This document shows positions 1-7,808 of a DNA stretch of 64,000 nucleotides, piece by piece. The notes beneath the pieces were generated by a model. That model did not search any database and was not told the DNA's origin. It saw nothing but the letters and a program-made list of their open reading frames with translations. Location: the NCBI GenBank assembly GCA_008638415.1, contig VWVT01000011.1, positions 124,001-188,000 of the forward strand, written 5' to 3'. Position 1 is the stretch's first letter, and every line of letters begins with the position of its first letter. Made by a program: the position numbers and the translations under genes. The DNA is from Nocardiopsis sinuspersici. GTDB taxonomy: Bacteria; Actinomycetota; Actinomycetes; Streptosporangiales; Streptosporangiaceae.

Positions 1-135
1 CGCTGGCGCCGCGACCAGGCACTGCGCAGGACCGCGCGCAACCGCCCCGACCTGGTCGCCGCCCTGCCCGAGGAGGCCCTGGACCGGCGCGACCGCGAGG
101 TCATCGCGGAGGAGGCCGTTCGAGACGCCACCTGA
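1..135 (+). CDS. trmD: tRNA (guanine37-N1)-methyltransferase TrmD, C-terminal end
   Basis: Only the last 44 codons are in the window; frame 1 ends in TGA at 133-135. The basic tail RWRRDQALRRTARNRPDLV and the following DRRDREV are typical of the TrmD C-terminus. TrmD methylates G37 of tRNAs reading CNN/proline codons to prevent frameshifting. The position directly upstream of rplS matches the usual trmD-rplS-lepB order, and this supports the call more than the short sequence does. About 185 nt without a gene separate it from rplS. Confidence 0.8.
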   Translation, partial: RWRRDQALRRTARNRPDLVAALPEEALDRRDREVIAEEAVRDAT

Positions 136-319
136 GGTGTGGCAAACTGGGTGGGTTCCCCCCAGGTGATCGGCGGCATCCGCATGCCGGCGGCACGACG
201 TCGGCCTCTGTGACGGTCACCCGGGCGGTTCGAAAGTTCAGACCCACAAGGGCCCTCGCCCGCGCACCCCTCCCCCTCGGGGGACAGGACGCGGAGCGCT
301 ACCGATGAGGATTCGCGAG

Positions 320-664
320 ATGCACACCGCCATTCAGGAGCTGGAGAAGGCCCAGCTGCGTTCCGACGTCCCGGACTTCCGTCCGGGTGACACCCTCAAC
401 GTCCACGTCCGTGTGACCGAGGGCAACCGTACCCGTGTCCAGGTCTTCAAGGGCGTTGTCATCCGCCGCCAGGGCGCGGGCAGCCGCGAGACCTTCACCA
501 TCCGCAAGGTGAGCTACGGCGTGGGCGTGGAGCGTACCTTCCCGATCCACACCCCGGCCGTCGAGAAGTACGAGGTCGCCGCCCGCGGCCGCGTGCGTCG
601 CGCCAAGCTGTACTACCTGCGTGAGCTGCGGGGCAAGGCCGCCCGCATCCGCGAGCGCCGCTAG
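320..664 (+). CDS. rplS: 50S ribosomal protein L19
   Basis: Small basic protein (114 aa from ATG 320) with the L19 core [27 protein letters not shown] and the C-terminal [17 protein letters not shown]19 sits at the 30S-50S interface. I chose ATG 320 ([20 protein letters not shown]) because homologues in this group begin there as far as I recall. An in-frame ATG at 305, with GGAG 8 nt upstream, would add five residues. The gene lies between trmD and lepB as in most actinobacteria. Confidence 0.95.
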   Translation: MHTAIQELEKAQLRSDVPDFRPGDTLNVHVRVTEGNRTRVQVFKGVVIRRQGAGSRETFTIRKVSYGVGVERTFPIHTPAVEKYEVAARGRVRRAKLYYLRELRGKAARIRERR

Positions 665-744
665 CGGCCGCAGACCCTCACACGCGCTTTTCACGGGTCG
701 AAACCCTCCGCTCCCGGCAGGGGCTCAGGATAGGCTTCGACTCG

Positions 745-1620
745 ATGAGCAAAGACGAGAGGGACCTCGGCGCGGACGGGGCCCAGGACGAGGATTCCGC
801 CCGGTCCGGCCCGGAGGAGCGAAGCTCCGCCACTGGCTCCCGAGAGCACGAGCTCTCGGGAGCCAGTGGCGTCTCCGAAGCCGGGGGACAGGAGCCAGAG
901 GAGAAGGCGGACACCCAGATGAGCAAGTCCCAGAGCAGCGAGAAGCAGGGGTCGTTCTGGAAGGAACTGCCCATCCTGGTCGTGATCGCCCTGGTCCTGG
1001 CGTTCGTGATCAGGACCTGGCTGGTGCAGGCCTTCTACATCCCCTCCTCCTCGATGGAGAACACGCTGCTCATCGGGGACCGCGTACTCGTCAACAAGGT
1101 CGTCTACCAGATCCGCGACATCGAGCGCGGCGAGGTGGTCGTCTTCGACGGCAACGGGTCGTGGGACGACCCGAGCACGGTCTCGGTCCCCGAGCCCACC
1201 AATCCGGTCTCCGGCGCGTTCACCTGGGTGCAGCAGCAGTTGGGGGCGGCGCCCACGGGCAAGGAGTACATCAAGCGGGTCATCGGCCTTCCCGGCGACA
1301 CCGTGGAGTGCTGCGACGAGCAGAACCGCGTCCTGGTCAACGGTGTCCCCCTGGAAGAGGGCGACTACCTGTACCCGGGCAGCACGGCCAGCCACACCGA
1401 GTTCGGACCGGTCGAGGTTCCCGAGGGGCATCTGTGGCTGATGGGTGACCACCGGGCGATCTCCGCCGACTCGCGGGTGAACCAGAACAACCCCGGTGAC
1501 GGCGCGGTGCCCATCGACCACGTGGTGGGCCGGGCGTTCGTGATCATCTGGCCGTTCAGCCAGGCCGGCTGGCTGGAGGTCCCGGAGACCTTCGAGAAGC
1601 TCAACGCCGAGGACGGGTGA
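745..1620 (+). CDS. lepB: Signal peptidase I
   Basis: 291-aa type I signal peptidase that removes Sec/Tat signal peptides at the outer face of the membrane. Residues 1-70 are an acidic, disordered cytoplasmic extension. One transmembrane helix follows (about 75-95, LPILVVIALVLAFVI). The catalytic Ser lies in PSSSMENTL and the catalytic Lys in YIKRVIGLPGD. The box with GDHR.ISADSR near residue 235 is also present. ATG 745 is the first start after a short gap from rplS. The extension contains a 20-bp perfect inverted repeat (828-871), listed separately. A second in-frame ATG at 919 (MSKSQSSEKQG) would remove the whole extension and the repeat, so it is a credible alternative start. Confidence 0.95.
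   Translation: MSKDERDLGADGAQDEDSARSGPEERSSATGSREHELSGASGVSEAGGQEPEEKADTQMSKSQSSEKQGSFWKELPILVVIALVLAFVIRTWLVQAFYIPSSSMENTLLIGDRVLVNKVVYQIRDIERGEVVVFDGNGSWDDPSTVSVPEPTNPVSGAFTWVQQQLGAAPTGKEYIKRVIGLPGDTVECCDEQNRVLVNGVPLEEGDYLYPGSTASHTEFGPVEVPEGHLWLMGDHRAISADSRVNQNNPGDGAVPIDHVVGRAFVIIWPFSQAGWLEVPETFEKLNAEDG
828..871. repeat. Perfect 20-bp inverted repeat inside lepB 5' region
   Basis: Arms 828-847 and 852-871 are exact reverse complements with a 4-nt loop (acga). A smaller stem (ggagc/gctcc at 816-820 and 824-828) abuts it on the left. The hairpin lies in frame within the disordered N-terminal extension of lepB, so it is translated (SSATGSREHELSGASGVS). There is no U tract, so it is not a classical terminator. 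It could be a small palindromic repeat inserted in frame or a translational attenuator. Confidence 0.8.
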
Positions 1621-1906
1621 GGCCCCCGGCCGGGGACGCCCCGACCGCCGGGTTCCGGGCCGCGGCACGGCCGCCGCGCGGCGGCCGGCCCGGGGACCCG
1701 GCGACGCCCGGCGGGCGATTCACCGAAGGAAATCCGGCCGACGGAGTACACAAGCCACTTCCGTGACGCATGATGGACTTGGATCGTATTGGCGTCCCCC
1801 GACGCGTGGGGCCGCCGCCGGGCGGGAGAGCGCCGCGCGGCGACGGTGTTCAGTGGAAGGGACCGGCACACCACGACCGGAGAGTGCGACGAAAGCGAGC
1901 ACGTGG

Positions 1907-2236
1907 ATGAGTTCTGAGGACCTGGAGAAATACGAGGCCGAGATGGAGCTCCAGCTCTATCGCGAGTACCGGGACGTCGTCGGTCTGTTCAGCTACGTGG
2001 TGGAGACCGAGCGGCGGTTCTACCTCACCAACCATGTCGACCTCCAGCCGCGTTCGACCGAGAACGGGGAGATGTACTTCGAGGTCGTGATGGAGGACGC
2101 CTGGGTCTGGGACATGTACCGTCCTGCCAGATTCGTCCGCAACGTGCGCGTGGTGACGTTCAAAGACGTCAACGTCGAGGAGATCACCAAGGCCGACCTG
2201 GAGATGCCGCCCACCGACGGGGGCGCCCAGGGCTGA
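1907..2236 (+). CDS. DUF2469 family protein
   Basis: 109-aa acidic protein starting MSSEDLEKYEAEMELQLYRE, with the conserved centre VVETERRFYLTNHVDL and EDAWVWDMYRPARFV. This is the DUF2469 family, nearly universal in actinobacteria and found between lepB/rnhB and yraN. Its function is unknown. There is no membrane segment or catalytic motif I recognise. ATG 1907 was chosen from family length; the upstream open frame (from 1763) is not conserved in style. The 286 nt before it holds GC-rich palindromes (near 1660-1700) that may end lepB transcription, but no gene. Confidence 0.9.
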   Translation: MSSEDLEKYEAEMELQLYREYRDVVGLFSYVVETERRFYLTNHVDLQPRSTENGEMYFEVVMEDAWVWDMYRPARFVRNVRVVTFKDVNVEEITKADLEMPPTDGGAQG

Positions 2237-2346
2237 GCGGCGCAGGGCACCCGTGGGGCGGCCCGGCTCCGGTCGTCCACAGGAGAGAACTCGCTCTGGC
2301 GCAGTGACCGGCGATCACCGACCGTGGTAACGGGAGGTGGTCGACC

Positions 2347-2712
2347 TTGGATCGGTGGGCCGAGTACCGAAGGACGCTGGGGGGCCGCGGCGAGGACCTC
2401 GCCGCGGCCTTCCTCCGACGAGCCGGGATGCGGGTGCTCGCCCGCAACTGGCGCATCCCCGCGGGGGAGATCGACATCGTGGCCCGGGACGGACCCGTCC
2501 TGGTCGTCGCCGAGGTCAAGACCCGCACCTCCGTCCGGTACGGACACCCGGTGGAGGCCATCACCCCCGCCAAACGGCGCCGCCTGCGCCGCCTCGGCCG
2601 CGCCTGGGCGGTCCGGCACCGGATCCCCGCCCACCCCCTGAGGGTGGACGGCGTGTGCGTCCTGATCAGCGGCGGGCACGTGTTCGTCTCCCACGAGCGG
2701 GGGATGTCGTGA
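2347..2712 (+). CDS. YraN/UPF0102 endonuclease-fold protein
   Basis: 121 aa, UPF0102/YraN family, with a restriction-endonuclease-like fold. Visible motifs are GEDLAAAFLRRAGM, the catalytic-type GEIDIVARDG and the VAEVKTRTS strand, giving the E-D-EVK pattern of the superfamily. No biological substrate is established. The start is TTG 2347, preceded by GGAGGTGG about 8 nt upstream. The stop codon overlaps the ATG of the next gene by one base, indicating translational coupling with comM/yifB. Confidence 0.9.
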   Translation: MDRWAEYRRTLGGRGEDLAAAFLRRAGMRVLARNWRIPAGEIDIVARDGPVLVVAEVKTRTSVRYGHPVEAITPAKRRRLRRLGRAWAVRHRIPAHPLRVDGVCVLISGGHVFVSHERGMS

Positions 2713-4232
2713 TGACGCTCGCCCGCACCCACTGCATCACCCTGCTCGGGGTGCAGGGGCACATCGTCGAGGTGGAGGTGCACCTGGGCGGCGGCGACTT
2801 CGGGGTGACCCTCGTGGGACTGCCCGACGCCGCGCTCCGCGAGGCCAGGGACCGCATCCGCGCGGCCGTGGTCAACAGCGGTGAGGAGTGGCCCAGCGGC
2901 CAGATCATCATCAGCCTCTCCCCGGCCAGCCTGCCCAAGGCGGGCAGCCTCTTCGACCTGGCCATCGCGGGTGCCGTCCTTGCGGCGGCGGGCTCGGTGC
3001 CGGTGGAGCGGCTGGAGGGCACCGTCCTCATCGCGGAGCTGGGCCTGGACGGGCGTGCCCGGCCGGTGCTCGGAGTGCTCCCGGCGGTGGTGTCGGCCGC
3101 CGGACAGGGCTACCGCAGGTTCGTCGTCGCGAGGGGGAACGCGGCCGAGGCCCGACTGGTGCCCGACGTCGAGGTGACGGCGGTGGACGGCCTGACGGAC
3201 CTGTGCCGGTGGCTGCGCGGCGAGTACCTCCCGGAGGAGTCCGAGCCGTCCGTGCCCCGGCCGCGTGAGCCCCGGGACCAGGGCCCCGACCTGTCCGACG
3301 TGCTGGGGCAGCCGGTGGCGCGCCGCGCGGTGGAGATCGCCGCGGCCGGGGGCCACAACCTTATGATGCTGGGGCCTCCGGGAACCGGCAAGAGCCTGCT
3401 GGCCGAACGGCTGCCCACGGTGCTGCCCCCGCTGAGGCCCGCCGAGGCGCTGGAGGCCACCGCCATCCACTCGGTGGCGGGCATCCTGCCCCCGGGATCG
3501 CCCCTGGTCACCATGCCGCCCTTCGCCGCGCCGCACCACACCTCCACCCGGGCCTCGATCATCGGCGGCGGCAGCGGCCACCCCTCTCCCGGCTGGGTGT
3601 CCAAGGCCCACCGCGGTGTGCTGTTCGTCGACGAGGCACCGCAGTTCGGGCGCGGAGTGCTCGACTCCCTGCGCGAACCGCTGGAGCGGGGCGAGGTGGT
3701 CCTGGCGCGGGCCTCCGCCACGGTGACCTTCCCGGCCCGCTTCCAACTGGTGATGGCGGCCAATCCCTGTCCCTGCGCCAAACCCGGCAACCTGTGCACC
3801 TGCCCCTCGGGTGAGAGGCGCCGCTACCTCTCCCGGCTGTCCGGACCCCTGCTGGACCGGGTCGACCTCAAGGTGGAGCTGCAACCGGTGTCCAGGGCCG
3901 AACTGCTCGCCGACCGCGCCTTCGCCGAGTCCTCCGAGGTGGTGGCGGCCAGGGTGGAGAAGGCCCGCGCCCGTGCCGCCGAGCGGCTGTCGCACACTCC
4001 GTGGGCCACCAACGCGGCCATCCCCGGGTCGAGGCTGCGCCGCGAGTTCCCGGTCGAGCCCGCCGCGCTGAGGGTGCTCGGGCGGGCGATGGACCTGGGA
4101 CAGATCAGCGCCCGGGGCGTGGACCGGGCGCTGCGGGTGGCGTGGACGCTGGCCGACCTCGCCGACCGGGGACGCCCCGGCGAGGAGGAGACGGCCTACG
4201 CCTTCGCGCTGTGGTCGGGGCGCGCGTGGTGA
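2712..4232 (+). CDS. YifB/ComM-family Mg-chelatase-like AAA+ ATPase
   Basis: 506 aa from ATG 2712. Domain order: N-terminal ChlI-like fold (about 1-170, with FGVTLVGLPDAALREARDR), AAA+ ATPase with Walker A GPPGTGKS and Walker B VLFVDEAPQF, the cysteine cluster NPCPCAKPGNLCTCP, then the C-terminal Mg_chelatase_C helices. In Gram-negative bacteria ComM is a hexameric helicase that promotes branch migration during natural transformation. The role in actinobacteria is inferred. It is coupled to yraN upstream (1-nt overlap), and its TGA overlaps the dprA GTG. Confidence 0.93.
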   Translation: MTLARTHCITLLGVQGHIVEVEVHLGGGDFGVTLVGLPDAALREARDRIRAAVVNSGEEWPSGQIIISLSPASLPKAGSLFDLAIAGAVLAAAGSVPVERLEGTVLIAELGLDGRARPVLGVLPAVVSAAGQGYRRFVVARGNAAEARLVPDVEVTAVDGLTDLCRWLRGEYLPEESEPSVPRPREPRDQGPDLSDVLGQPVARRAVEIAAAGGHNLMMLGPPGTGKSLLAERLPTVLPPLRPAEALEATAIHSVAGILPPGSPLVTMPPFAAPHHTSTRASIIGGGSGHPSPGWVSKAHRGVLFVDEAPQFGRGVLDSLREPLERGEVVLARASATVTFPARFQLVMAANPCPCAKPGNLCTCPSGERRRYLSRLSGPLLDRVDLKVELQPVSRAELLADRAFAESSEVVAARVEKARARAAERLSHTPWATNAAIPGSRLRREFPVEPAALRVLGRAMDLGQISARGVDRALRVAWTLADLADRGRPGEEETAYAFALWSGRAW

Positions 4233-5194
4233 GCGCCGTCAGCGGACGCGGGCCGGGAGCGGACGGGGAAGAGGGGAGCGGTGCGGTGGCGCGGGACACG
4301 GAGGGCGAGGCCGACGCGCGGGCGCGGGCCTGCCTGACGGCGGTGGCCCCGCCGGGGGACCTGTGGCTGGGGGCGGTGCTCGCCGAGCACGGGGCCGCAC
4401 GGGTGTGGGCGGAGCTGGTGGCGGGCGCGCCCCCGCCGGCGGTGCCCCGCGCCGGGGACGAGGAACCCGGGCCGGAGGTACTGGACCGGCTGCACCGGCG
4501 GTGGCGGAGGTGGAGCGCCACGGCGGCCGGGGTGGACCCCGACGGGCTGCTCGGCGACTCGGCGGCGGCCGGGATCCGGTTCGTGGCCCCCGAGGATCCC
4601 GAGTGGCCGGGGCGGCTCGACGAGCTGGACCTGCCCGGAGGCCGCCGCTCGCACGGACTGTGGGTCCGTGGCGGCGGGGACCTGCGCGACCTGTGCCTGC
4701 GCTCGGTGGCCGTGGTGGGGGCGCGCTCGGCCACCGCCTACGGCGAGCACGTGGCCGCGGAGATGGCCTACGAGCTGTCCGAGCGCGCGGTCGTGGTGGT
4801 CTCCGGCGGCGCGTACGGGATCGACGGGGCCGCGCACCGGGCCGCCCACGCCGTGGGAAGCACGGTGGTGGTGCTGGCCTGCGGGCTGGACGTGGACTAC
4901 CCGCGCGGACACGCGGGGCTGTTCGCCGACGTCGTCCGCACCGGCGCGCTGGTGAGCGAGCGGCCGGTGGGCTCCACCCCGCGCGCGCCGGACTTCCTCG
5001 TACGCAACCGGCTGATCGCGGCGCTCACCCCGGGGACGGTGGTCGTGGAGGCGGGGCGGCGCAGCGGAGCGCTCAACACCGCGTCGCACGCAGCGGAGCT
5101 CAACCGGGTGCTGATGGCGGTCCCCACGCCTGTTTCCGGGGCATCCGCTCTGGGTCCGGCTGGAGTCGTGCCGTTCGTCCTGAACGTCGTGTAG
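4229..5194 (+). CDS. dprA: DprA/Smf, N-terminal part with element-encoded tail (interrupted gene)
   Basis: DNA-processing protein A protects incoming ssDNA and loads RecA. Visible are the Rossmann-fold motifs SVAVVGARSATAYG, VSGGAYGIDGAAH, FLVRNRLIAALT and SGALNTASHAAELNRVLMAVP. Native sequence stops at the Pro codon 5123-5125. The remaining 22 residues (TPVSGASALGPAGV...) come from the integrated element and end at TAG 5192-5194. The last Rossmann motif (family-type GPVTSAMSAGC) and the winged-helix domain are missing here and lie at 25818-26183. The 321-aa product may be a partial or inactive DprA. GTG 4229 overlaps the yifB stop. GTG 4286, with GGGAG 7 nt upstream, is a strong alternative start. 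Confidence 0.9.
   Translation: MSAVSGRGPGADGEEGSGAVARDTEGEADARARACLTAVAPPGDLWLGAVLAEHGAARVWAELVAGAPPPAVPRAGDEEPGPEVLDRLHRRWRRWSATAAGVDPDGLLGDSAAAGIRFVAPEDPEWPGRLDELDLPGGRRSHGLWVRGGGDLRDLCLRSVAVVGARSATAYGEHVAAEMAYELSERAVVVVSGGAYGIDGAAHRAAHAVGSTVVVLACGLDVDYPRGHAGLFADVVRTGALVSERPVGSTPRAPDFLVRNRLIAALTPGTVVVEAGRRSGALNTASHAAELNRVLMAVPTPVSGASALGPAGVVPFVLNVV
5110..5150 (+). other. attL: attL of the integrated element (crossover about 5123-5125)
   Basis: DprA sequence reads normally to ATG GCG GTC CCC. After CCC (5123-5125) it changes to element sequence. The element-side arm is gcctgtttc at 5128-5136. Its exact reverse complement, gaaacaggc, lies at 25803-25811 next to the right junction. The 3-bp identity CCC is shared by both junctions and is consistent with the 2-bp core expected for a serine integrase. 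Confidence 0.8.
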
Positions 5195-5221
5195 CAGCCT
5201 CATAACGGCGGGGAGGTTGGG

Positions 5222-5227
5222 GATAAT
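5222..5227 (+). promoter_or_regulatory. Candidate -10 box (GATAAT) for the first element gene
   Basis: GATAAT is near the sigma-70-type consensus and lies about 40 nt upstream of ATG 5267, just past attL. No convincing -35 box is visible at 16-18 nt. The position would give the first cargo gene a promoter independent of dprA. Confidence 0.35.
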
Positions 5228-5266
5228 CGGTTCCACACGAGCGACGCCCCCAGACGCCATGGACGG

Positions 5267-6184
5267 ATGACTGTGACTGAACCTCCCCGCCCCGGACGCC
5301 CTCTGCACCCAGTCCCGCACAGCAACAGTCCGCTGGGACGCTTCGCGCTTGAACTGCGCCAGCTGCGGGAGGATGCGGGGCCCCTTAGCTTCCGTGAGAT
5401 GTCCCAACGGACGCGGGAACTGGGCACGCCGGTGGCAGCCACCTCGCTGCGCAATGCCCTCTCGGGAGAGCGAGTCCCCAGCCTCGAAGTTGTCATGGCT
5501 TTTGTTCGTGTGTGCCTGTCGCTGGGCCCCAACGATGAGCACGAAGCTCTTGAGACTTGGAAGGAACGCTGGGAACGCGTAACTGCTGAGGGCGTCAGCA
5601 ACCAGTCTGTGGTTGTCACCGGGGGCGGCAACGTCCACGTCAATAACTTCTTCCGAGATGGGGAGACTGCTGCCGGAGGGGACAGAGAGCCTCAGACGCC
5701 TGAGACTCTGGCCTCGAAGCGGGAGAACATCTACCTCAGTGTCCTCCAGCAGAAGGCCCGGCACTCCGAGGTGAACCAGTGGCTCAGTGTCGTGTTCATT
5801 GTGGTCGGTGTCGGCATCGTCGTGGCTGGACCTGTCGTGGCGCTGGTGAGAGCCGATGCCATGCCCCTGCTTGTGAGCTTGTTCGGTGTCCCGTTCGCAG
5901 CGCTTGGAGCATGGCTGAGGTGGCATGTACGCCGGACCGACGCCGCTCTTGACTCCCGAATCGATCGCATTGAGCAGAAGATCGAGGAGGACGACACCTT
6001 CGACAAGGTGCTCAAGGTCGCCAACACTATTGACGATCCTCAGCAGCGCGACGAGGCCCGCAGGGACGCCGTGAGGTGGCTAACGACCCTGAAGCCGGTC
6101 GACCCTTCGGTCTCTACTCAGGCTTTGCCGGAGGGCGAGGCCGACCCCAGGGGCGCAATCGATCAGGGTGACTCGAAGTCCTGA
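5267..6184 (+). CDS. HTH protein with TRADD-N-associated-type two-TM domain
   Basis: 305 aa. Residues about 20-80 form an HTH-like module (GRFALELRQLREDAG...SFREMSQRT...SLRNALSGERVPSL) as in actinomycete signalling proteins. A short beta-type motif VVVTGGGNVHVNNFF follows at about 110-125. Next come a helix with REN-YLSVLQQKARHSEV and two transmembrane segments (about 165-190 and 195-215). The C-terminal helix DDTFDKVLKVANTIDDPQQR has the layout of the TRADD-N-associated membrane domain (family recognised from memory). The next gene is a paralogue lacking the HTH. The role is unknown; a regulated membrane or conflict-type sensor is an inference. Confidence 0.7.
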   Translation: MTVTEPPRPGRPLHPVPHSNSPLGRFALELRQLREDAGPLSFREMSQRTRELGTPVAATSLRNALSGERVPSLEVVMAFVRVCLSLGPNDEHEALETWKERWERVTAEGVSNQSVVVTGGGNVHVNNFFRDGETAAGGDREPQTPETLASKRENIYLSVLQQKARHSEVNQWLSVVFIVVGVGIVVAGPVVALVRADAMPLLVSLFGVPFAALGAWLRWHVRRTDAALDSRIDRIEQKIEEDDTFDKVLKVANTIDDPQQRDEARRDAVRWLTTLKPVDPSVSTQALPEGEADPRGAIDQGDSKS

Positions 6185-6284
6185 CGCCCTTCGCTAAGCG
6201 TGGGGCTGAGTTTGGCTCACCCGTGCCGCTACCGGGCTACCCTGAAGCTCACCGATACAGCTCCAGCGGCAGCAGGGGACCCCC

Positions 6285-6983
6285 ATGGCGGTAACGACAG
6301 GCGCACCCGACGGAGAGCCCGAAGAGGGACGTTCGACTGAGTCGACCGATTTCACCATCAACAGGCCGGGTCTTGAAAACTTTCAAAGGTATCTAGAGTC
6401 CGTGCTGGGCAGGCCGCAGGTGCACAACGTTGTCCACGGTGACGTGGTTGTTGGGACAGGTGTCCAGTCTCGGAAGGTCTTGCAGGAGCAAGCCGACAAC
6501 AGCTTGGCCAAGCAACGCCAGAAGTTCTACCTCGACTTCCTGAAGCAGTCGCTCAAGCAGGCCGAGGTCACCTTCTGGCTCAGCATCGCGTTTATGGCCG
6601 CTGGCGCGATCGTCATCTTGGTGGGGGCCGCGCTCGCCCTGGTGTACGCCCAAAGCGCGGACCTGAGTTACGTGCCCCTGGTCACCGCCCTCACCGGTGC
6701 CTTGATCACCGTTGGAGGCGGGGCGCTCGCCCTTCACGCGCGCCGGGCTAAGACGCACGTGACGGAGCAGGCCGAGCGCATCGGCGACAAGGCCGACAAG
6801 GACGACGGACTGCGGACCACCCTCAGGCTGATCGACCAGGTCAGTGACAAGGACCTGCGCGACCGTATCCGCACGGCAGTGGCGTTGCAGGCCCTGGGCG
6901 TAACAGCCGATCCTGAGACGATCGCCAGTAGCCTCCTGGCCGACCCCAAGGGCGAGATCGAGCCGGGCGGCCCCAAGCCCTGA
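6285..6983 (+). CDS. Two-TM protein, paralogue of the preceding gene
   Basis: 232 aa from ATG 6285 (GGGGA 5-6 nt upstream). It has an acidic start, then VHNVVHGDVVVGTG, corresponding to the GNVHVNN motif of its neighbour. FYLDFLKQSLKQAEVTFWLS then leads into two transmembrane segments (about 98-122 and 128-148). A charged coiled tail includes TTLRLIDQVSDKDLRDRIRT. It shares its membrane domain and tail layout with the 5267 gene but lacks an HTH. It is probably a TRADD-N-associated-type membrane protein. Tandem duplication suggests a hetero-oligomer or sensor/partner pair (inference). Confidence 0.7.
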   Translation: MAVTTGAPDGEPEEGRSTESTDFTINRPGLENFQRYLESVLGRPQVHNVVHGDVVVGTGVQSRKVLQEQADNSLAKQRQKFYLDFLKQSLKQAEVTFWLSIAFMAAGAIVILVGAALALVYAQSADLSYVPLVTALTGALITVGGGALALHARRAKTHVTEQAERIGDKADKDDGLRTTLRLIDQVSDKDLRDRIRTAVALQALGVTADPETIASSLLADPKGEIEPGGPKP

Positions 6984-6989
6984 CGAACG

Positions 6990-7694
6990 TTAGTCCGAGC
7001 CGTCGAGTTTCTTCGCGACCTTTTCAATGGCCTTGCGGACGTAGTGCAGGTTGCCCTCAGGCGCGTCTCGGGTCTCTCGGATGTCGGTGAGGTTGATCTT
7101 GTAGGGCTGCTGGGGGAGCGGTCCGAACGGCCCATCAGCGTCGATCGTGATCGTGTGGATTTTCGGCTCGTCCTCCTGGACGACCTCATGCCCGACCCCT
7201 AGGGACCAGACGAGCTTGCGACCGGGCCCGAGCGCTGTGATGCCCTCGCTGAGCCGCTTCTGGCCACTCGTCGCGCCGTGGAGTTTCCCTTGAGGTAGAG
7301 GCGGTTCAATCGTGACCCGGACGTTGTGGGCGAACGTCGGGCCTGAATTACCCAGTACCAGGTTGAGGATCGTTCCTTGGGCCTCGTCCGGTACTACGTC
7401 CACCCAGACATAAGGCTGGACAGCGTCCTGTGCTGCCTTGCGCTGAAGCTCGGTCTGAGCAGCTGCGGTTTCGGCTGCCTCACGCTGAAGCTCGGTTTGG
7501 GCGATCGCAGCCTTAACCGCCTTCTCCTGAAGCCTGGTCTGCGCTTCTGCAGCCTTGACCGCGTCCTTTTGATGCTTGGTCTGCTTCTTCGCGGCGTTGG
7601 CGGCCCGTCCGGTGAAAAAGAGCGCTACGAGGGCGATGGCGGCAGCGGCGACGGCGCCCACAGCGGCGACGGCCGCCCAAGTTTCGGAGTCCAT
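6990..7694 (-). CDS. Membrane-anchored coiled-coil protein with heptad-type repeats
   Basis: 234 aa. The N-terminal transmembrane helix is at about 6-28 (WAAVAAVGAVAAAAIALVALF). A coiled coil (about 35-92) is built from repeats of the type AxAQTELQRxA, seen as AEAQTRLQEKA, AIAQTELQREA and AAAQTELQRKA. A soluble beta-rich domain with QPYVWVDVVPDEAQ and NSGPTFAHNVRVTIEPPL follows. Proteins of this layout are common in actinomycete accessory DNA, with no function known to me. It is convergent with the 6285 gene (gap 6 nt) and divergent from the 7809 regulator. The region upstream (GATGCT, 6 nt before ATG) could be a leaderless promoter. Confidence 0.7.
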   Translation of the reverse strand: MDSETWAAVAAVGAVAAAAIALVALFFTGRAANAAKKQTKHQKDAVKAAEAQTRLQEKAVKAAIAQTELQREAAETAAAQTELQRKAAQDAVQPYVWVDVVPDEAQGTILNLVLGNSGPTFAHNVRVTIEPPLPQGKLHGATSGQKRLSEGITALGPGRKLVWSLGVGHEVVQEDEPKIHTITIDADGPFGPLPQQPYKINLTDIRETRDAPEGNLHYVRKAIEKVAKKLDGSD

Positions 7695-7796
7695 GTTCTG
7701 AGCATCCCAGCGGTTCTATCGCTGTGTGCTCAGTTTCGCGCAGCTGTTACCGCATGGGTGTATCCGAACTCGATGCCCGGGGCTGGACGCGGTCAA

Positions 7797-7808
7797 TAGC
7801 ATGTCGGC
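7797..7808 (+). promoter_or_regulatory. Leaderless-type -10 box (TAGCAT) before the XRE/TPR regulator
   Basis: TAGCAT (7797-7802) is followed by exactly 6 nt (gtcggc) and then ATG 7809. This is the spacing expected when transcription starts at the start codon. No Shine-Dalgarno sequence precedes the ATG. The same geometry recurs at 26253, 32985, 16076 (minus) and 16214. Confidence 0.5.
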
